NCBI RefSeq assembly: GCF_030269925.1
Contig: NC_085128.1
Location: 5,458,501 to 5,522,500 of the forward strand
DNA length: 64,000 bases
Direction of reading: 5' to 3'
Source of the DNA: Bombyx mori
Taxonomy: Eukaryota; Arthropoda; Insecta; Lepidoptera; Bombycidae
Positions 52,463 to 63,147 of the stretch are shown one piece after another. The notes beneath the pieces were generated by a model, which saw only the letters and a list, made by a program, of their open reading frames with translations, did not search any database and was not told the DNA's origin. Each line of letters starts with the position of its first letter. Positions within the stretch are counted from its first letter, which is position 1. Made by a program: the position numbers and the translations under genes.

Positions 52463-54029
52463 TGACACTCTAATAGGCAAAGGTTTCTTGAAGTGTACGG
52501 CTTTGACACTAAAATAACAATCACGATCATTTAATATAATCTTTGATTTTATAGCAGACAACGAAGCGGTAACCCAAAACTCGAGAGCCAAAACCTCGTG
52601 ATTTCAAAAACGAATCTTTGAAAGAATTTATAAGAACGTACGGGCACGCACCCGACAGACATAAATACAAACACACAAACAAGTATAGGAGACCAATTTA
52701 ACAGACTTATTGTCTCCGATCTGGCTACAATGCGAGACACGGGGAGACAAAAACGAACACGACTCAGGGGAGTCCGCTCGGCCGATACAAAACAATGGTA
52801 TTTAATCAACGATGATAAATGCTGTATTCATGCACGTTTTTTAACGATACCGCCATATTGTTTTGGCGGGAGCTTACCGTGGAATACGGAGATAAGTCGC
52901 CGCTGAGAGTGGCTCTCCTGACAAATTGGAATAAAAGGAATATTTATTCGTGTCGGACGTCGCGTCGTGCCCTCGTGGATTTTCGTTTCGTTTCACTCAC
53001 GTATTCTTGTGGACACGAACGATGCCTTTTGTTTTTTTTTTTTCGCTGTCGTTTCCGCACACTCAACTTAAGATAGCTAGAAAATACCTTCATTTAACAC
53101 GGAGAACGCGAACTTGACAATACAACTTGCAAAACAAACATAGCAAGTTCCGCCTTTTTCGAATCAAATCTTGTACAATTGCTGAAAATAATTCTTGACA
53201 AAAGTTATTTATGCTCGGCTCCATAAAAAAAGAACAAAGTCAAAAGATTTTCAGTAAATTTTTACCATTAATATATAAATATGAATGTTTGTTTGTTCGT
53301 CTTCAGTGTGATCCTAAATGATTCATTTGATTTTGAAGATATGTACTTGGCATTTGAAATGTAGATAATTAAAACTACTCTCTGTGACTTCAAACGCAAA
53401 TTAATATGACGACTATAAGAAATGCCCGACTAAAATTTAAAACGACTTTTAAATTATAATATTGTTAAATCCACTTTGAATGGGAATTATTTCGGTTTAG
53501 CTAATTAATGCAGAATTTTGTATTATCTTTAATTCTAAAACCGAGATCATGATGATGATAATTATTATGCAAACACATGTCAATCGTGAATCACATTTCA
53601 TTAAAGAAGTTTAAGCAATTAACCTGATCATTAAAATCTGTTACGGGACAGCTGAACGTCTTAATAACATAAAATCAAATGTAATAAGCGACTCTTGTGT
53701 TTTTTTTAAACTTTAATTCATTTATTATTTAAATTAAACTTTATATCGTCAAAGTTGCACAAAACCAAAGCGTAAACACAAAAAAAAATGATTAAACTAA
53801 AAATCCAATTGTTTATGTATGCGTAGATATGTTTAAAGAAACAATGAGAGAGAGAGAGAGATGCATGTATGATTGATGTATTTTTTGTCTGTTTCTGCAG
53901 AAAAGCATCGTGATTTACGGTGTGAAGGGTAAACAAACGTTACACACAATATATTTGAGACTTCGAGCCCTTCGAGTAGGTGGAATTCGCACGACTTACA
54001 CTTACAACTTACACACAACACAGAATGTA
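52463..54029. other. Gene-free stretch
   Basis: No recognised gene. A GC-richer patch lies at 52550-53050. A (ga)n microsatellite lies at 53845-53861. Confidence 0.4.
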
Positions 54030-54322
54030 TTAATGTTTAATAATAAAAATGAATTGCTGTTCGGTAGTCTCGCTAAAACTCGAGAACGGCTGGACCGATT
54101 TGGCTAATTTTGGCCTTGAATTATTTGTGGAAGTCCAGAGAAGGTTTAAAAGGAAGATAAATATGAAAATGCTCGGAATGAAATAAAAATAACAATTTTG
54201 TTTTTCTTTGGTGTGTCCCCCGTCGGACGGATTCCTTTTGTTTGTTTTAAGTTTATTTTATAGAAAAGTTTAGGTATTTTATTTATCGATTGAGGCACTA
54301 CGAAGTCTGCCAGATCAGCTAG
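54030..54322 (+). mobile_element. Short Helitron-like element
   Basis: Body as at 2542 and 56763 (gtctcgctaaaactcgagaa, ctggaccgatttggctaatt, gtgtcccccgtcggacggat) and a 3' end cagatcagCTAG-T at 54319-54323. The 5' TC end has drifted. Confidence 0.8.
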
Positions 54323-54564
54323 TATTAAATAAAGAATAGATTTGTACATAACACAAAGACACAGTATCGTCAGAGCAAAATTACTAATTACTAATTTAAA
54401 AAGGTGCTGTAAATAATTACGGAAGAATATAAACAAGTCAAATCCCTGCTGTAGCTGAAGCTTTTTGGAACCAGTTTATTTCATTTTATTTTGCTTTTTA
54501 ACAAAATCAAATGTATAGAATTTAATGATAATGCAATGTTGATAATACAATTGAAGATATGAAA

Positions 54565-54872
54565 ATCCCCGGTCACCGTCCTCGTCGAACCCGTCGGTTG
54601 CGACGAAGGGCTCGACGAACGAATTAACCCACACAGCGTTAACACACCACACAGAACGAATTAACAAACACAGCCCACTGAGTTTCTCGCCGGATCTTCT
54701 CAATGGGTCACGTTTCCGATCCGGTGGTAGATTCTGCGAAGCACTGCTCTTGCTAGGGCCAGTGTTTGCAACACTCCGGTTTGAGCCCCGTGAGCTCACC
54801 TACACGTTAGGGTGAAGCTGAAATAGTCTCTCAAGGCTATCGGCATAGGTAGGAAGAAAAAAAATTTATTAA
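54565..54872 (+). repeat. Jockey-type LINE (B type) 3' end
   Basis: ccggtcaccgtcctcgtcga, cccactgagtttctcgccgg, gctcttgctagggccagtg, ggctatcggcataggtagga and an A-run. It carries a small duplication (gaacgaattaac twice) near 54615-54655. Confidence 0.88.
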
Positions 54873-55509
54873 AGTCCTTCAAAACCAAATTTTCAAGTGA
54901 ATACAAATAAGTTCCTTAATTGCTTTTAATACACTTTGTGATCTATTGAAAAGCAGCGATCACAAACCACATCATAGGTTTTCACGAAGCCAAAACAAAC
55001 ACAACGAAAAACAGCAATGATAAATCAAATTTTCCGCGTAAGCCCTACTACGCTCCAAGCAAGAAACGCGAGTTTTACCCATAAATCACGACATTTTGTT
55101 GAAATGACGCTGCGAGAACGATCGGCATCTCGTGTTGTGCGAAGGTATCGTTCAGAGGTGCTCGTAAATTTGTGGACGGGAACAGCAGGACGCCCGTATT
55201 GGAACCGACGACAGCGACGGATAGAGCAATGCTTTGATTTACGAGTGGTCGGCCGTCGTGAGCGCACTTCGAATTTCGCAGATGCGTTTCGTGTAGCGAA
55301 TGGCTTCACGGATGCTTCGAGTATGTTATGAAGATCGTAAGAAGATGAAAAGTGTTTGATGTCCACAAATTGGATATAACTGGCTAAGGGCATCAGTGTC
55401 GCTTTTGAATGTATAGACACATTCTAACTGGAACTCATAAATGTCTAGCGTACAGCATCAGTGGTTTTGGAGGGTTTACGACAAAGGGAAGATATTCCAT
55501 CAAGCGGGT
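54873..55509. other. Spacer with unsupported frames
   Basis: Opposed frames of 104 codons (55017-55331, +) and 131 codons (55420-55025, -) both avoid stops in a GC-richer patch. Neither shows a domain or splice context I can recognise, so I do not call a gene. Confidence 0.35.
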
Positions 55510-55968
55510 GCAAATGCTCGGTTGATCCAAGGTCCGAATGTTGTTTGAGGAGGCAGTCTCCTCCCGGTGATGGTCACGGGGCAACCTAAGGGGGTTAAGA
55601 CTGCGCCGCACGCTACCGTCACTCTAGCGCGCTGGCACCAGGAGGACGGGACGACGCGTCGGCGACTGCGGACTACGATGCGATCCGCATTTTCGTCGTC
55701 GCTGTCGTCGCCGAACATACTGTGGAAGAGCAACCCGGTCGGCGGTGTTTCGCGTTCCGACCCAGCAGGCTGGTTCTGGCCCAGCGGGGTATCCCGGAAC
55801 ACCAGCTTCGTCCGGGCGGCCTGGTAGGGCTGCCGTACCGCGGAGACCGTCGTCCACCTTGCAGATCGTCAAGTCCCACATACCCCGCGCGCCCCCTAGG
55901 CGCGGGGACCTCGTAGGAGGTTCGGCCCCCGGCCCGAAACCGACTTTGCGAACTGCGACAAAAAAAAT
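55510..55968 (+). repeat. GC-rich LINE 3' end (unassigned)
   Basis: Very GC-rich block with cgtcgtcgctgtcgtcg, ccccgcgcgccccctaggcg, gtaggaggttcggcccccgg and a final gcgacaaaaaaaat. The sharp borders against AT-rich sequence and the A-tail indicate a 5'-truncated LINE, R1 or jockey type. No coding text is assigned. Confidence 0.55.
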
Positions 55969-56762
55969 CATTTAACTCACTTACTTATCGTTTTTTTTTT
56001 TATTAATTTTTTTTTTGATTAGTTTACTTACATTAAATAGATGTTCAAAGAACATTCATTAGGCTAATATATCTAATAATAAAGCTAATAAAGCTTTCCT
56101 CAAAATTCATTTAAATCCCATTTGTTCGGTTGCTTACTACATGAGATCACGTTGGTCGTGCACTAGTTAGCATAAAGTCGGCTGGATTTGTGAAATGCTA
56201 TTAGATAAGAATCTGGACGTCTCAAAAATGGCACTAACGGTGTCCCGGATAAGATGGCCGACCAATCAACAAAAACAATTATGTTCGTTGGGAATGTTGT
56301 TTTTAGTTTTTTAAAACGTTTTGGATCCTAAACGCCGGTCTGCAGTTGCGGTGGCATAATGCGTGCTAATAAATATTTATGCAATTTATTCATAAATCCA
56401 GTTCAGTGGTTTGTTTAACAGAAATCGGATAAGGTGGGGCCTAGAGTTCAATTATTGGAAGGTATTGTTTTTTTAATGTATCTATTCAATGAAGTTTTGA
56501 TATGCAAATCTTGTGATAATTTACGCTTGTGAGTACAAAAAAAATGTCAGAAATAAAGATGTGAGACTATGTAAACAAGGCAGTGGAAATATATAGAATA
56601 TCTTACTATTATCTTTGAATTGCTCTCCAAGAAAACCATTGATCCTAAATAAAATTTACAGATATAAGGAAACCAAACACAACCCAATTAATGATAGGTT
56701 TCCCTGAGGTAAATGAAATGTAGTAAAAAGTAAGAAACGAAGTTGTACAATTCACAACATAA
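55969..56762. other. AT-rich spacer
   Basis: No recognised feature. Confidence 0.5.
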
Positions 56763-57054
56763 TCTATATATATAAAAAGGAATTGCTGTGCTTTAGTCTC
56801 GCTAAAACTCAAGAACGGCTGGACCGATTTGGATAATTTTGGTCTTAATTATTTGTGGATGTCCAGAGAAGGTTTAAAAGGTAGATAAATATGAAAATGC
56901 TCGGAATTAAATAAAAATTACAATTTTGTTTTTCCTTTGATGTGTCCCCCGACGGACGGATATTCCTTTTGTTTGCTTTTAATTTTATTTTACTAAAAAG
57001 TTTAGGTCTTTTATTTATCGATTGAGACACTACGAAGTCTGCCGGGTCAGCTAG
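56763..57054 (+). mobile_element. Short Helitron-like element, complete
   Basis: Starts TCTATATATATAAAAAGG after an A, ends gccgggtcagCTAG before a T (57051-57055); 292 bp. The best of the three copies and the reference for the family's ends. Confidence 0.87.
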
Positions 57055-57898
57055 TCTAAAAAAAATAAACATTGATCAAAATCATATTTTCTAATACTAT
57101 GATGCTACTACTACTACAGTAATTGATTAATAATTGTTGTTTCAAAAATACAAAACTTCTTCGGGATAGATTTTAAAAGGCAAAGAGTGAAGCTACCGCG
57201 TATGAATTCTGGCGCGATCGAATATCAAAGACAACTAAGAAAAACAACGGCAGATACAATAGGTGGTTCGGTATCGAAGTTGAGAGGATCGTTGTCGAAT
57301 CTGGTATCTTTTGGGCTTCGATCGCGCATCAGTGTTGCAATAAATACGTCTCGAGTGACAGGCAAAAAGGCGGGAATGCCAGCGCGCCCGGCGGTCTCCG
57401 CGCCAAAACATCGTGACGCTTTTTCGCTCAAATTCATAATATTAATTCTGCCATATTTTTGCTATGCCATTGTTACAAATCGCAAGATTTATGCTTTATG
57501 CATTCGATGTTTGTACTTGTTTTTGTGTTCGGCAATATGCGAAACGGCTATGACATGCATATTTTTGAAAAGTCTGATATCATGTCATAATTAAGAATTA
57601 CATACAATACAAAAAAATCTGTGTTACTAAAGCCTGGTGACGAAAGCATGATTGATTTTACATTTTCAGCTCTGCGGTGTCAAGAATATCTTTAATTCTT
57701 TAGTACCACCAGAGTGGCTTTCTCAAAAAGCGGACTAAGGATTCAGCGGAGAATAAGCAACAGCATATCAATAATATATTCCTTTAACGCTATCGGGCCT
57801 AGTTTTCACTCATAAGATTAGCATTGAAAGAATGAGGTTTTTTAATTACGAGAATATAACACATATTTCTTCTTTGTTTTCTGATCTCCAACAAATAT
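57055..57898. other. Spacer with one unsupported 135-codon frame
   Basis: The frame at 57187-57594 (+) starts MKLPRMNSGAIEYQRQLRKT and has a hydrophobic stretch (KFIILILPYFCYAIV). No family is recognised. The GC-richer first half could be a conserved non-coding block as well as an exon. Confidence 0.3.
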
Positions 57899-58663
57899 AA
57901 AATCAAATAACAATTTGGTGTTATTAATTCTACTTACTTTTTAGCTTATGTCGTTGTAATTATTATATAAAGCCTATGGGATGCTTCGCTTCCAATAAAT
58001 ATAAAATCAAACAAAAGTACTTACATAGTAAAGTAAAGTAAAAAAACGTACGGGCATAGCCAAACTAATTTTGGATTTGCTTTTTGAAAGATAATGTGCT
58101 AAGTTTTAGTTCAGTTTTTAAGAAGAATAAGGGTCATAAGACATAGAGTTTATATTACCCTTGTTGATTTTGCCTTTTCACATAGATGTTTTCAGTTTGA
58201 CTTGGGATTATTCAATTGGTGTTCAAATGGGGAAGAATTGAAGTATGATCAGAAACATTATTTTTAAATTTAAATATCTCAAACTATCCTGCTTTGCAAA
58301 CTATATAATACTGCTTGCCTCCTAACGAAGAATATCGATGTTTTTTCGACTATGAAAATATTAGCACGACTTGCTTTTTCCAACTGCGACTCACTTTTTT
58401 CCAACTGTCAACAAAAATTGTATACACTGATGGTTTCAGAATTAGACTTTAAAATTTATTTATTTCATTGAAATATTTTCTTGAAACTAGTAGGCACCTG
58501 CCTAATTATTTGAAACAGTAGCGAATCTCAAGCAATAAAAACATATCTAGTTCTAATAATAGCAACATACTTATAACGAAGCATCCCAAAGGTTTTATAT
58601 AATAAATACAACGGCATAAGCCAAAAAGTATGTAGAATTACAACAACCAAATTGTTATTTCGT
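57899..58663. mobile_element. Fold-back / long-TIR element
   Basis: Arms of about 90 bp in inverted orientation: aataacaatttggtgtt, ctttttagcttatgtcgttg, gggatgcttcg at 57901-57990 and the matching reverse text at 58577-58662 (cgaagcatccc, acggcataagccaaaaagt, aaattgttattt). The arms differ at many positions, so the element is old. The 580-bp interior has no ORF. Confidence 0.72.
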
Positions 58664-59074
58664 TTTTATTGCGTTGAAAAGTCGTACTTGTTAATACATG
58701 ATAAAGCTTAGTATCATATGGCATCTATGTTATCTATTCTGGTTGGTCATGAGTTTCCCAGAAAGTGGGCATCGCGTTGAGAGCTGCGAGTCTGCACGTC
58801 CTGCTCGCTACAAGTCTAGTTGCGCTGTTCAACGCGTGCGTGACCCGATTTAGAGATACGGCAAATTTATCTTGCTTCACTGTCTGCTATTTTGACGCTA
58901 GTTCTAATTCCTGTGTGTGTATGTGTGTTTTTTTTTAAGTTTTAGACACAAGTAACCGATCCCGCAGTCAAAAAGAGCTGAATATAATTGTTGGAATAAT
59001 TTGTTTAAGGTTTTACTCGCGCTTACTACTTCCAGCTCATTATTTCTGACGTTTCGAACTCCTGGCTGAGCCCA
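58664..59074. other. Spacer
   Basis: No gene. A GC-richer patch lies at 58745-58870 and a (tg)n-like run near 58913-58930. Confidence 0.45.
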
Positions 59075-59147
59075 TGCTCGTCCACCTGCCCTGATAAATC
59101 TGCAAAGGCCTCCGGGCCACTAGTAATCTCTCAAACATAAAAAAAAA
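59075..59147 (+). repeat. Jockey-type LINE (C type) tail stub
   Basis: tcgtccacctgccctgataa, ggcctccgggccactagtaa and cataaaaaaaaa: the last ~60 bp of the C type. Confidence 0.8.
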
Positions 59148-59214
59148 CGTATCTAATAAATCGACAGTTTTTTTAAGGTATTTTATGACCTGGTAACTAA
59201 GACCTTTAGGTCAT

Positions 59215-59572
59215 GTCTTATTTAATTTATTATGAAAAATAATAATATGGAGTGAAATAAAATGAAGTTGATCAATTTGAGACATTAATCAACTGGGATG
59301 AAATTAAATGAAATGAGATGAGATGATGTGGGATGAAATATAATCTCCGTAAAATGGTGGTAATTTACTGAAACTTTTTCAGTGAATTTTTGGAGGGTCC
59401 CGAGAAGTTACGTTTAGCGGCATTCTTTCATTTCCCCCTTTTGTGCACTTTCACAGATACTAAACAGATAATAAACCACCGTTATTACACATTTAAGCCT
59501 GAAGAAAAACTAAATAGACAAAATAAAACAAATCACTTAACTTCACTCCTCGCGTTCCCGCCAAAAAGTCCA
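59215..59572 (+). repeat. Dispersed repeat G, copy 2
   Basis: Same order and orientation as 52120-52462, about 80 percent alike by eye, including gatgagatgatgtgggatg and cgcgttcccgccaaaaagt. Confidence 0.8.
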
Positions 59573-59818
59573 AGAGTTTTTAATGATAACCGACGATCAT
59601 AGATAAATAATATCTATGACGGTCGACTAAGGTGCAACTTATCAATATTGTGCTAGCTACCGTTTATTTTTGTAAAAATCATTTTGATTAAGATTTGCAA
59701 CTCGGGAAAACTGAAGAAAATATTAAAATAACACTAACCAGACTCTATATTAAATGGATATTAAATGTGTAGAGCGGAGTTTCTTTGCCGTTTTAGTAAG
59801 ATTACATTGCGATTAAGA

Positions 59819-60017
59819 TAGCCTATTTCTGCCGTGAAGCAGTAATGCGTTTCGGTTTGAAGGGTGGGGCAGCCGTTGTAACTATACTTGAGACCTTAGA
59901 ACTTGTATCTCAAGGTGGGTGGCGCATTTACGTTGTGGATGTCTATGGGCTCCAGTAACCACTTAACACCAGGTGGGCTGTGAGCTCGTCCACCCATCTA
60001 AGCAATAAAAAAAAAGA
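59819..60017 (+). repeat. Bm1 SINE 3' part
   Basis: gcctatttctgccgtgaagc to ctaagcaataaaaaaaaa, close to consensus. Confidence 0.93.
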
Positions 60018-60260
60018 TAGGTACTCTATAACATTCATTTTGTCAATGTTGCTTTTTTTTGGCTGTAAAATACTCATTTTACGAGATATATCGGTGAACC
60101 CGAAACATTACAACGTAGATAACTGTAGAGTCTACAGTGTAGACGATATGGGAATTTGAAATGTTTCCAATTGCGTGCAGACCAAATACATGGCACATTT
60201 CTTGCATCAGGATAATTTAGTTTTATCATATTGAAAAATCATCTTTAGTTAGTTTTAGAA

Positions 60261-60694
60261 GTCGTTGTGGCCTAAAGGATAAGACGTCCGGTGCATTCGT
60301 GTTTAGCGATGCACCAGTGTTCGAAACCCAGGCGGGTACCAATTTTTGTAATGAAATAGTACTCAACAAATATTTTAAATTGACTTCCACGGTGAAGGAA
60401 TAACATCGTGTAATAAAAATCAAATCCGTAAATTTTAATTTGCGTAATTACTGGTGGTAGGACCTCTTGTGAGTCCGCGCGGGTGGGTACCACCACCCCG
60501 TCTATTTCGGCCGTGAAGCAGTAATGCGTTTCGGTTTGAAGAATGGGGCAGCCGTTGTAACTATATTGAGACCTTAGAACTTATATCTCAAGGTGGGCGG
60601 CGCATTTACGTCTTAGATGTCTATGGCCTCAAGTAATCACTTAACACCAGGTGAGCTGTGAGTTCGTCCACCCATCTGAGCAATAGAAAAAAAA
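60261..60694 (+). repeat. Bm1 SINE, full length
   Basis: The tRNA-derived head starts gtcgttgtggcctaaaggat. A-box-like TGGCCTAAAGGA is at 60267-60278 and the B box GTTCGAAACCC at 60319-60329; together they form an internal RNA polymerase III promoter. The tgacttccacggtgaaggaa linker, the body and caatagaaaaaaaa follow. It is the only copy here that keeps head and tail together without an insertion and is the key to the organism call. Confidence 0.93.
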
Positions 60695-60772
60695 TACAAT
60701 ATGCCTGTACAATATGCAGTGACTATACATTTTTCTGTTCAGGATGAGCGAACGATGAGTTCGGCTTGATTA

Positions 60773-61168
60773 CTATGAAATCACACAAACGCCAACCGTT
60801 TTATGTTTAATGACGATGCTCCTTATTGTTTCTTCGATTGCGTTGAACATTTGAAAAAATCGATCGCACTCACAACAATGTGGGTTCGTTTGGAATGTGC
60901 TCGTCGATTCGTCGGTGCTTGAATAATTCGCGTTGTCCGGCGCCGTGCGTTGCTGTGCACAGAGTCGCTGAGCGGTGTTAGCAATTGTCGCGCGACCGTT
61001 TACGATAGGATCGCCGCCGGTCGCCGGCGCCGGCTGATCTAGATCGCGGCGAGTGCGCACACCAAAGACGAGCCTCGCCCGTTCGACGGATAAAGTCCTC
61101 AAAGCGGACGACGTGCGCATGCACCACGAGGTATGCCTTTGAGAAACGCAGCTATTCAACGACGGCAT
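60773..61168 (-). CDS. Hypothetical small ORF, 131 codons
   Basis: Minus-strand frame from ATG at 61168 (A at -3) to TAG at 60773-60775. The protein starts MPSLNSCVSQRHTSW, is Arg/Thr-rich, and has HCCECDRFFQMFNAIEETIR near the end (two Cys pairs). GC content rises here without any repeat, which would fit an exon. No family is recognised and no intron signals or poly-A signal were confirmed. It could also be a conserved non-coding block. Confidence 0.3.
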   Translation of the reverse strand: MPSLNSCVSQRHTSWCMRTSSALRTLSVERARLVFGVRTRRDLDQPAPATGGDPIVNGRATIANTAQRLCAQQRTAPDNANYSSTDESTSTFQTNPHCCECDRFFQMFNAIEETIRSIVIKHKTVGVCVIS

Positions 61169-61460
61169 CCTAGCGATCGAGACTCGCGACTAGCTCGATG
61201 AATTTATAGCGATCGAACGAAGCTTTTTACGTGCATAATTTATTAGGTGTGAATCAACTCGCGATTACTATGCGCGTTTTATCTTGACGCCGTACTTCGG
61301 ACTTGTATAGAGTGAAACGTTTATAAATACGTAAAAGTCATTGAAACGCTTTGACTGTATTAACAGACGCATCGGTAGCGGTTTTTTGTTGGTTTAGCTA
61401 TTTGGGCAGATGCGACTTGTCAATACAAAGTAATTAGGCATTTTATAGACATTGCAACGT
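61169..61460. other. Spacer
   Basis: Rich in tcgatcg-type words (gatcgagactcgcgactagc) upstream of the small minus-strand frame; no promoter motif can be named. Confidence 0.4.
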
Positions 61461-61709
61461 TTTTTTATTTTTATTTTATTGCTTAAATGGATGGTCGAGC
61501 TCACAGCCCACCTGGTGTTAAGTAGTTACTGGAGCCCATAGACATCTACAACGTAAATGCGCCGCCCACCTTGAGATATAACTAAGGTCTCAGTATAGTT
61601 ACAACGGCTGCCCCGCCCTTCAAAGCGAAACGCATTACTACTTCACGGCAGAAATAGGCAGGGTGGTGGTACCTATCCGCGCGGACTCACAAGAGGTCCT
61701 ACCACCAGA
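61461..61709 (-). repeat. Bm1 SINE, 5'-truncated, reverse
   Basis: ttttattgcttaaatggatg, gagctcacagcccacctggt through gcggactcacaagaggtcct to accaccaga. Confidence 0.93.
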
Positions 61710-62403
61710 AAAAACGTGTATGTATTCTGAGTTATTAAATTTGATTATTCAGTTGATTATAAATTAATTAATTTTATTATTTTATAATTATATTATATTA
61801 CTAGAAAGATGATTTTCTTGGCGTTTAGGCCGTAACGAACGGGCAGAAGTATTGGAATGATTACATACTACAATAAGCGATGCTGTCATTAATTTCTCAA
61901 AATGTTTTAGTCAACAGATCCCAAAAACGACATGCTAGTGGTTCTGCTCCTTAATAAGTTATTTTCTTGATTTATCAACAACGCGGTGTTTTCTGCCGCG
62001 AAATAATTTAATTCGCACAACGACTTTTCTACCATTCAAACTGGTATTTACGATGCTCGCTTATGCGGATTACTGCAGGATTGGTCGGCAAGTCGAAGTT
62101 ACAAAACGCACTACAAATGTTCCGAAAGTCTACAGATGCTTTTCAAAAAGAAAACTCACATTAAAGTGTTTAATTCAATTAAAATCGATCGGCACGTCGG
62201 CGTCGCTATCTCGCGGAGTACATCGCGAATTTCGTCACCGCCGGTGTCGGACATCACCTAACACGTATTAATGGGCCGACTTTTTATCATCACCGAAAAC
62301 TCATTAACAACTTCTTATATGGTACAACGACTCGATCATTGCGTGTTTATGTTCCCAACACATAATGTGGCTTCTGTAAAGTGGGAATGTACGTTTTTAG
62401 TCT
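61710..62403. other. Spacer
   Basis: A 72-codon frame at 62053-62271 is unsupported. Nothing else recognised. Confidence 0.45.
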
Positions 62404-62833
62404 TTATAAATTACTATCAGGCTAATTTCAGTCGTTATATTTAAGAGTAAATGTTACAGTAATTTTTATAGTGTCGTTTGCAAATTGTTAATGTATAACT
62501 TTTTTTTTCCTGTCTATGCTGATAGCCTTGAGAGCTTATTTCAGCTTCTCCTTGACGTGTAGGTGAGCTCATGGGGCTTAAACCAGGAGTGTTGCTAACA
62601 CTGGCCCTAGCAAGAGCAGTGCTTCGCAGAATATATCACCGGATAAGAAAGGCGACCCACTGAGAAGATCCGGCGAGAAACTCAGTGGGCTGTGTCTATG
62701 GATTAATTTACTCGCCGATCCCTTCGTCGCAAGCAAGTTTATAAATTAATATCAGGCTAATTTCATTCGCTATATTTAAGTAAATGTTACAGTAATTTTT
62801 ATAGTGTCAATTGTAAATTGTTAATGTGTAACA
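62404..62833. repeat. 95-bp direct repeat flanking a LINE insertion
   Basis: tataaattactatcaggctaat through acagtaatttttatagtgtc and aaattgttaatgt at 62407-62496 recurs at 62740-62827 with about 10 percent difference. The LINE tail lies between the copies. Confidence 0.8.
62502..62737 (-). repeat. Jockey-type LINE (B type) 3' end
   Basis: T-run, tgctgatagccttgagagct, cagtgcttcgcagaatatat, gagaagatccggcgagaaac and ORF-end text to gatcccttcgtcgcaagc. Confidence 0.88.
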
Positions 62834-62903
62834 ATTGGCATAATTGTATAGTTATTTATGTATATCCAAAATTGTACTATGAGATCAATCAAATGAATTT
62901 TGT

Positions 62904-63147
62904 ACTGGTGGTAGGACCTCTTGTGAGTCCGCACAGGGAGGTACCACCGCCCTGCTTATTTTTGCCGTGAAGCAGTAATGCATTTCGGTTTGAAAGGTTG
63001 GGCAGCCGTTGTAACTATACCGAGACCTTAGAACTTATATCTCAAAGTGGGTGGCGCATTTACGTTGTAGATGTCTATGGGCCTCAGTAACCACTTAACA
63101 TCAGGTGGGCAATGAGCTCATCCACCCATCTAAACAATACAAAAATA
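62904..63147 (+). repeat. Bm1 SINE, 5'-truncated
   Basis: tactggtggtaggacctctt to cacccatctaaacaatacaa. A further decayed Bm1 scrap (tctatttctgctgtgaaggc) follows at 63239-63285. Confidence 0.92.

Noticed and set aside
55500..55971. Several overlapping frames of 64-115 codons on both strands
   Set aside because: GC-rich LINE 3' end avoids stops in many frames; no consistent protein.
57187..57594. 135-codon frame as a real gene
   Set aside because: No family resemblance, AT-driven hydrophobic second half, no splice or poly-A context; listed only as an unsupported frame.
60261..60335. tRNA gene
   Set aside because: A and B boxes are present, but the sequence does not fold as a tRNA and continues into Bm1; it is the SINE head.
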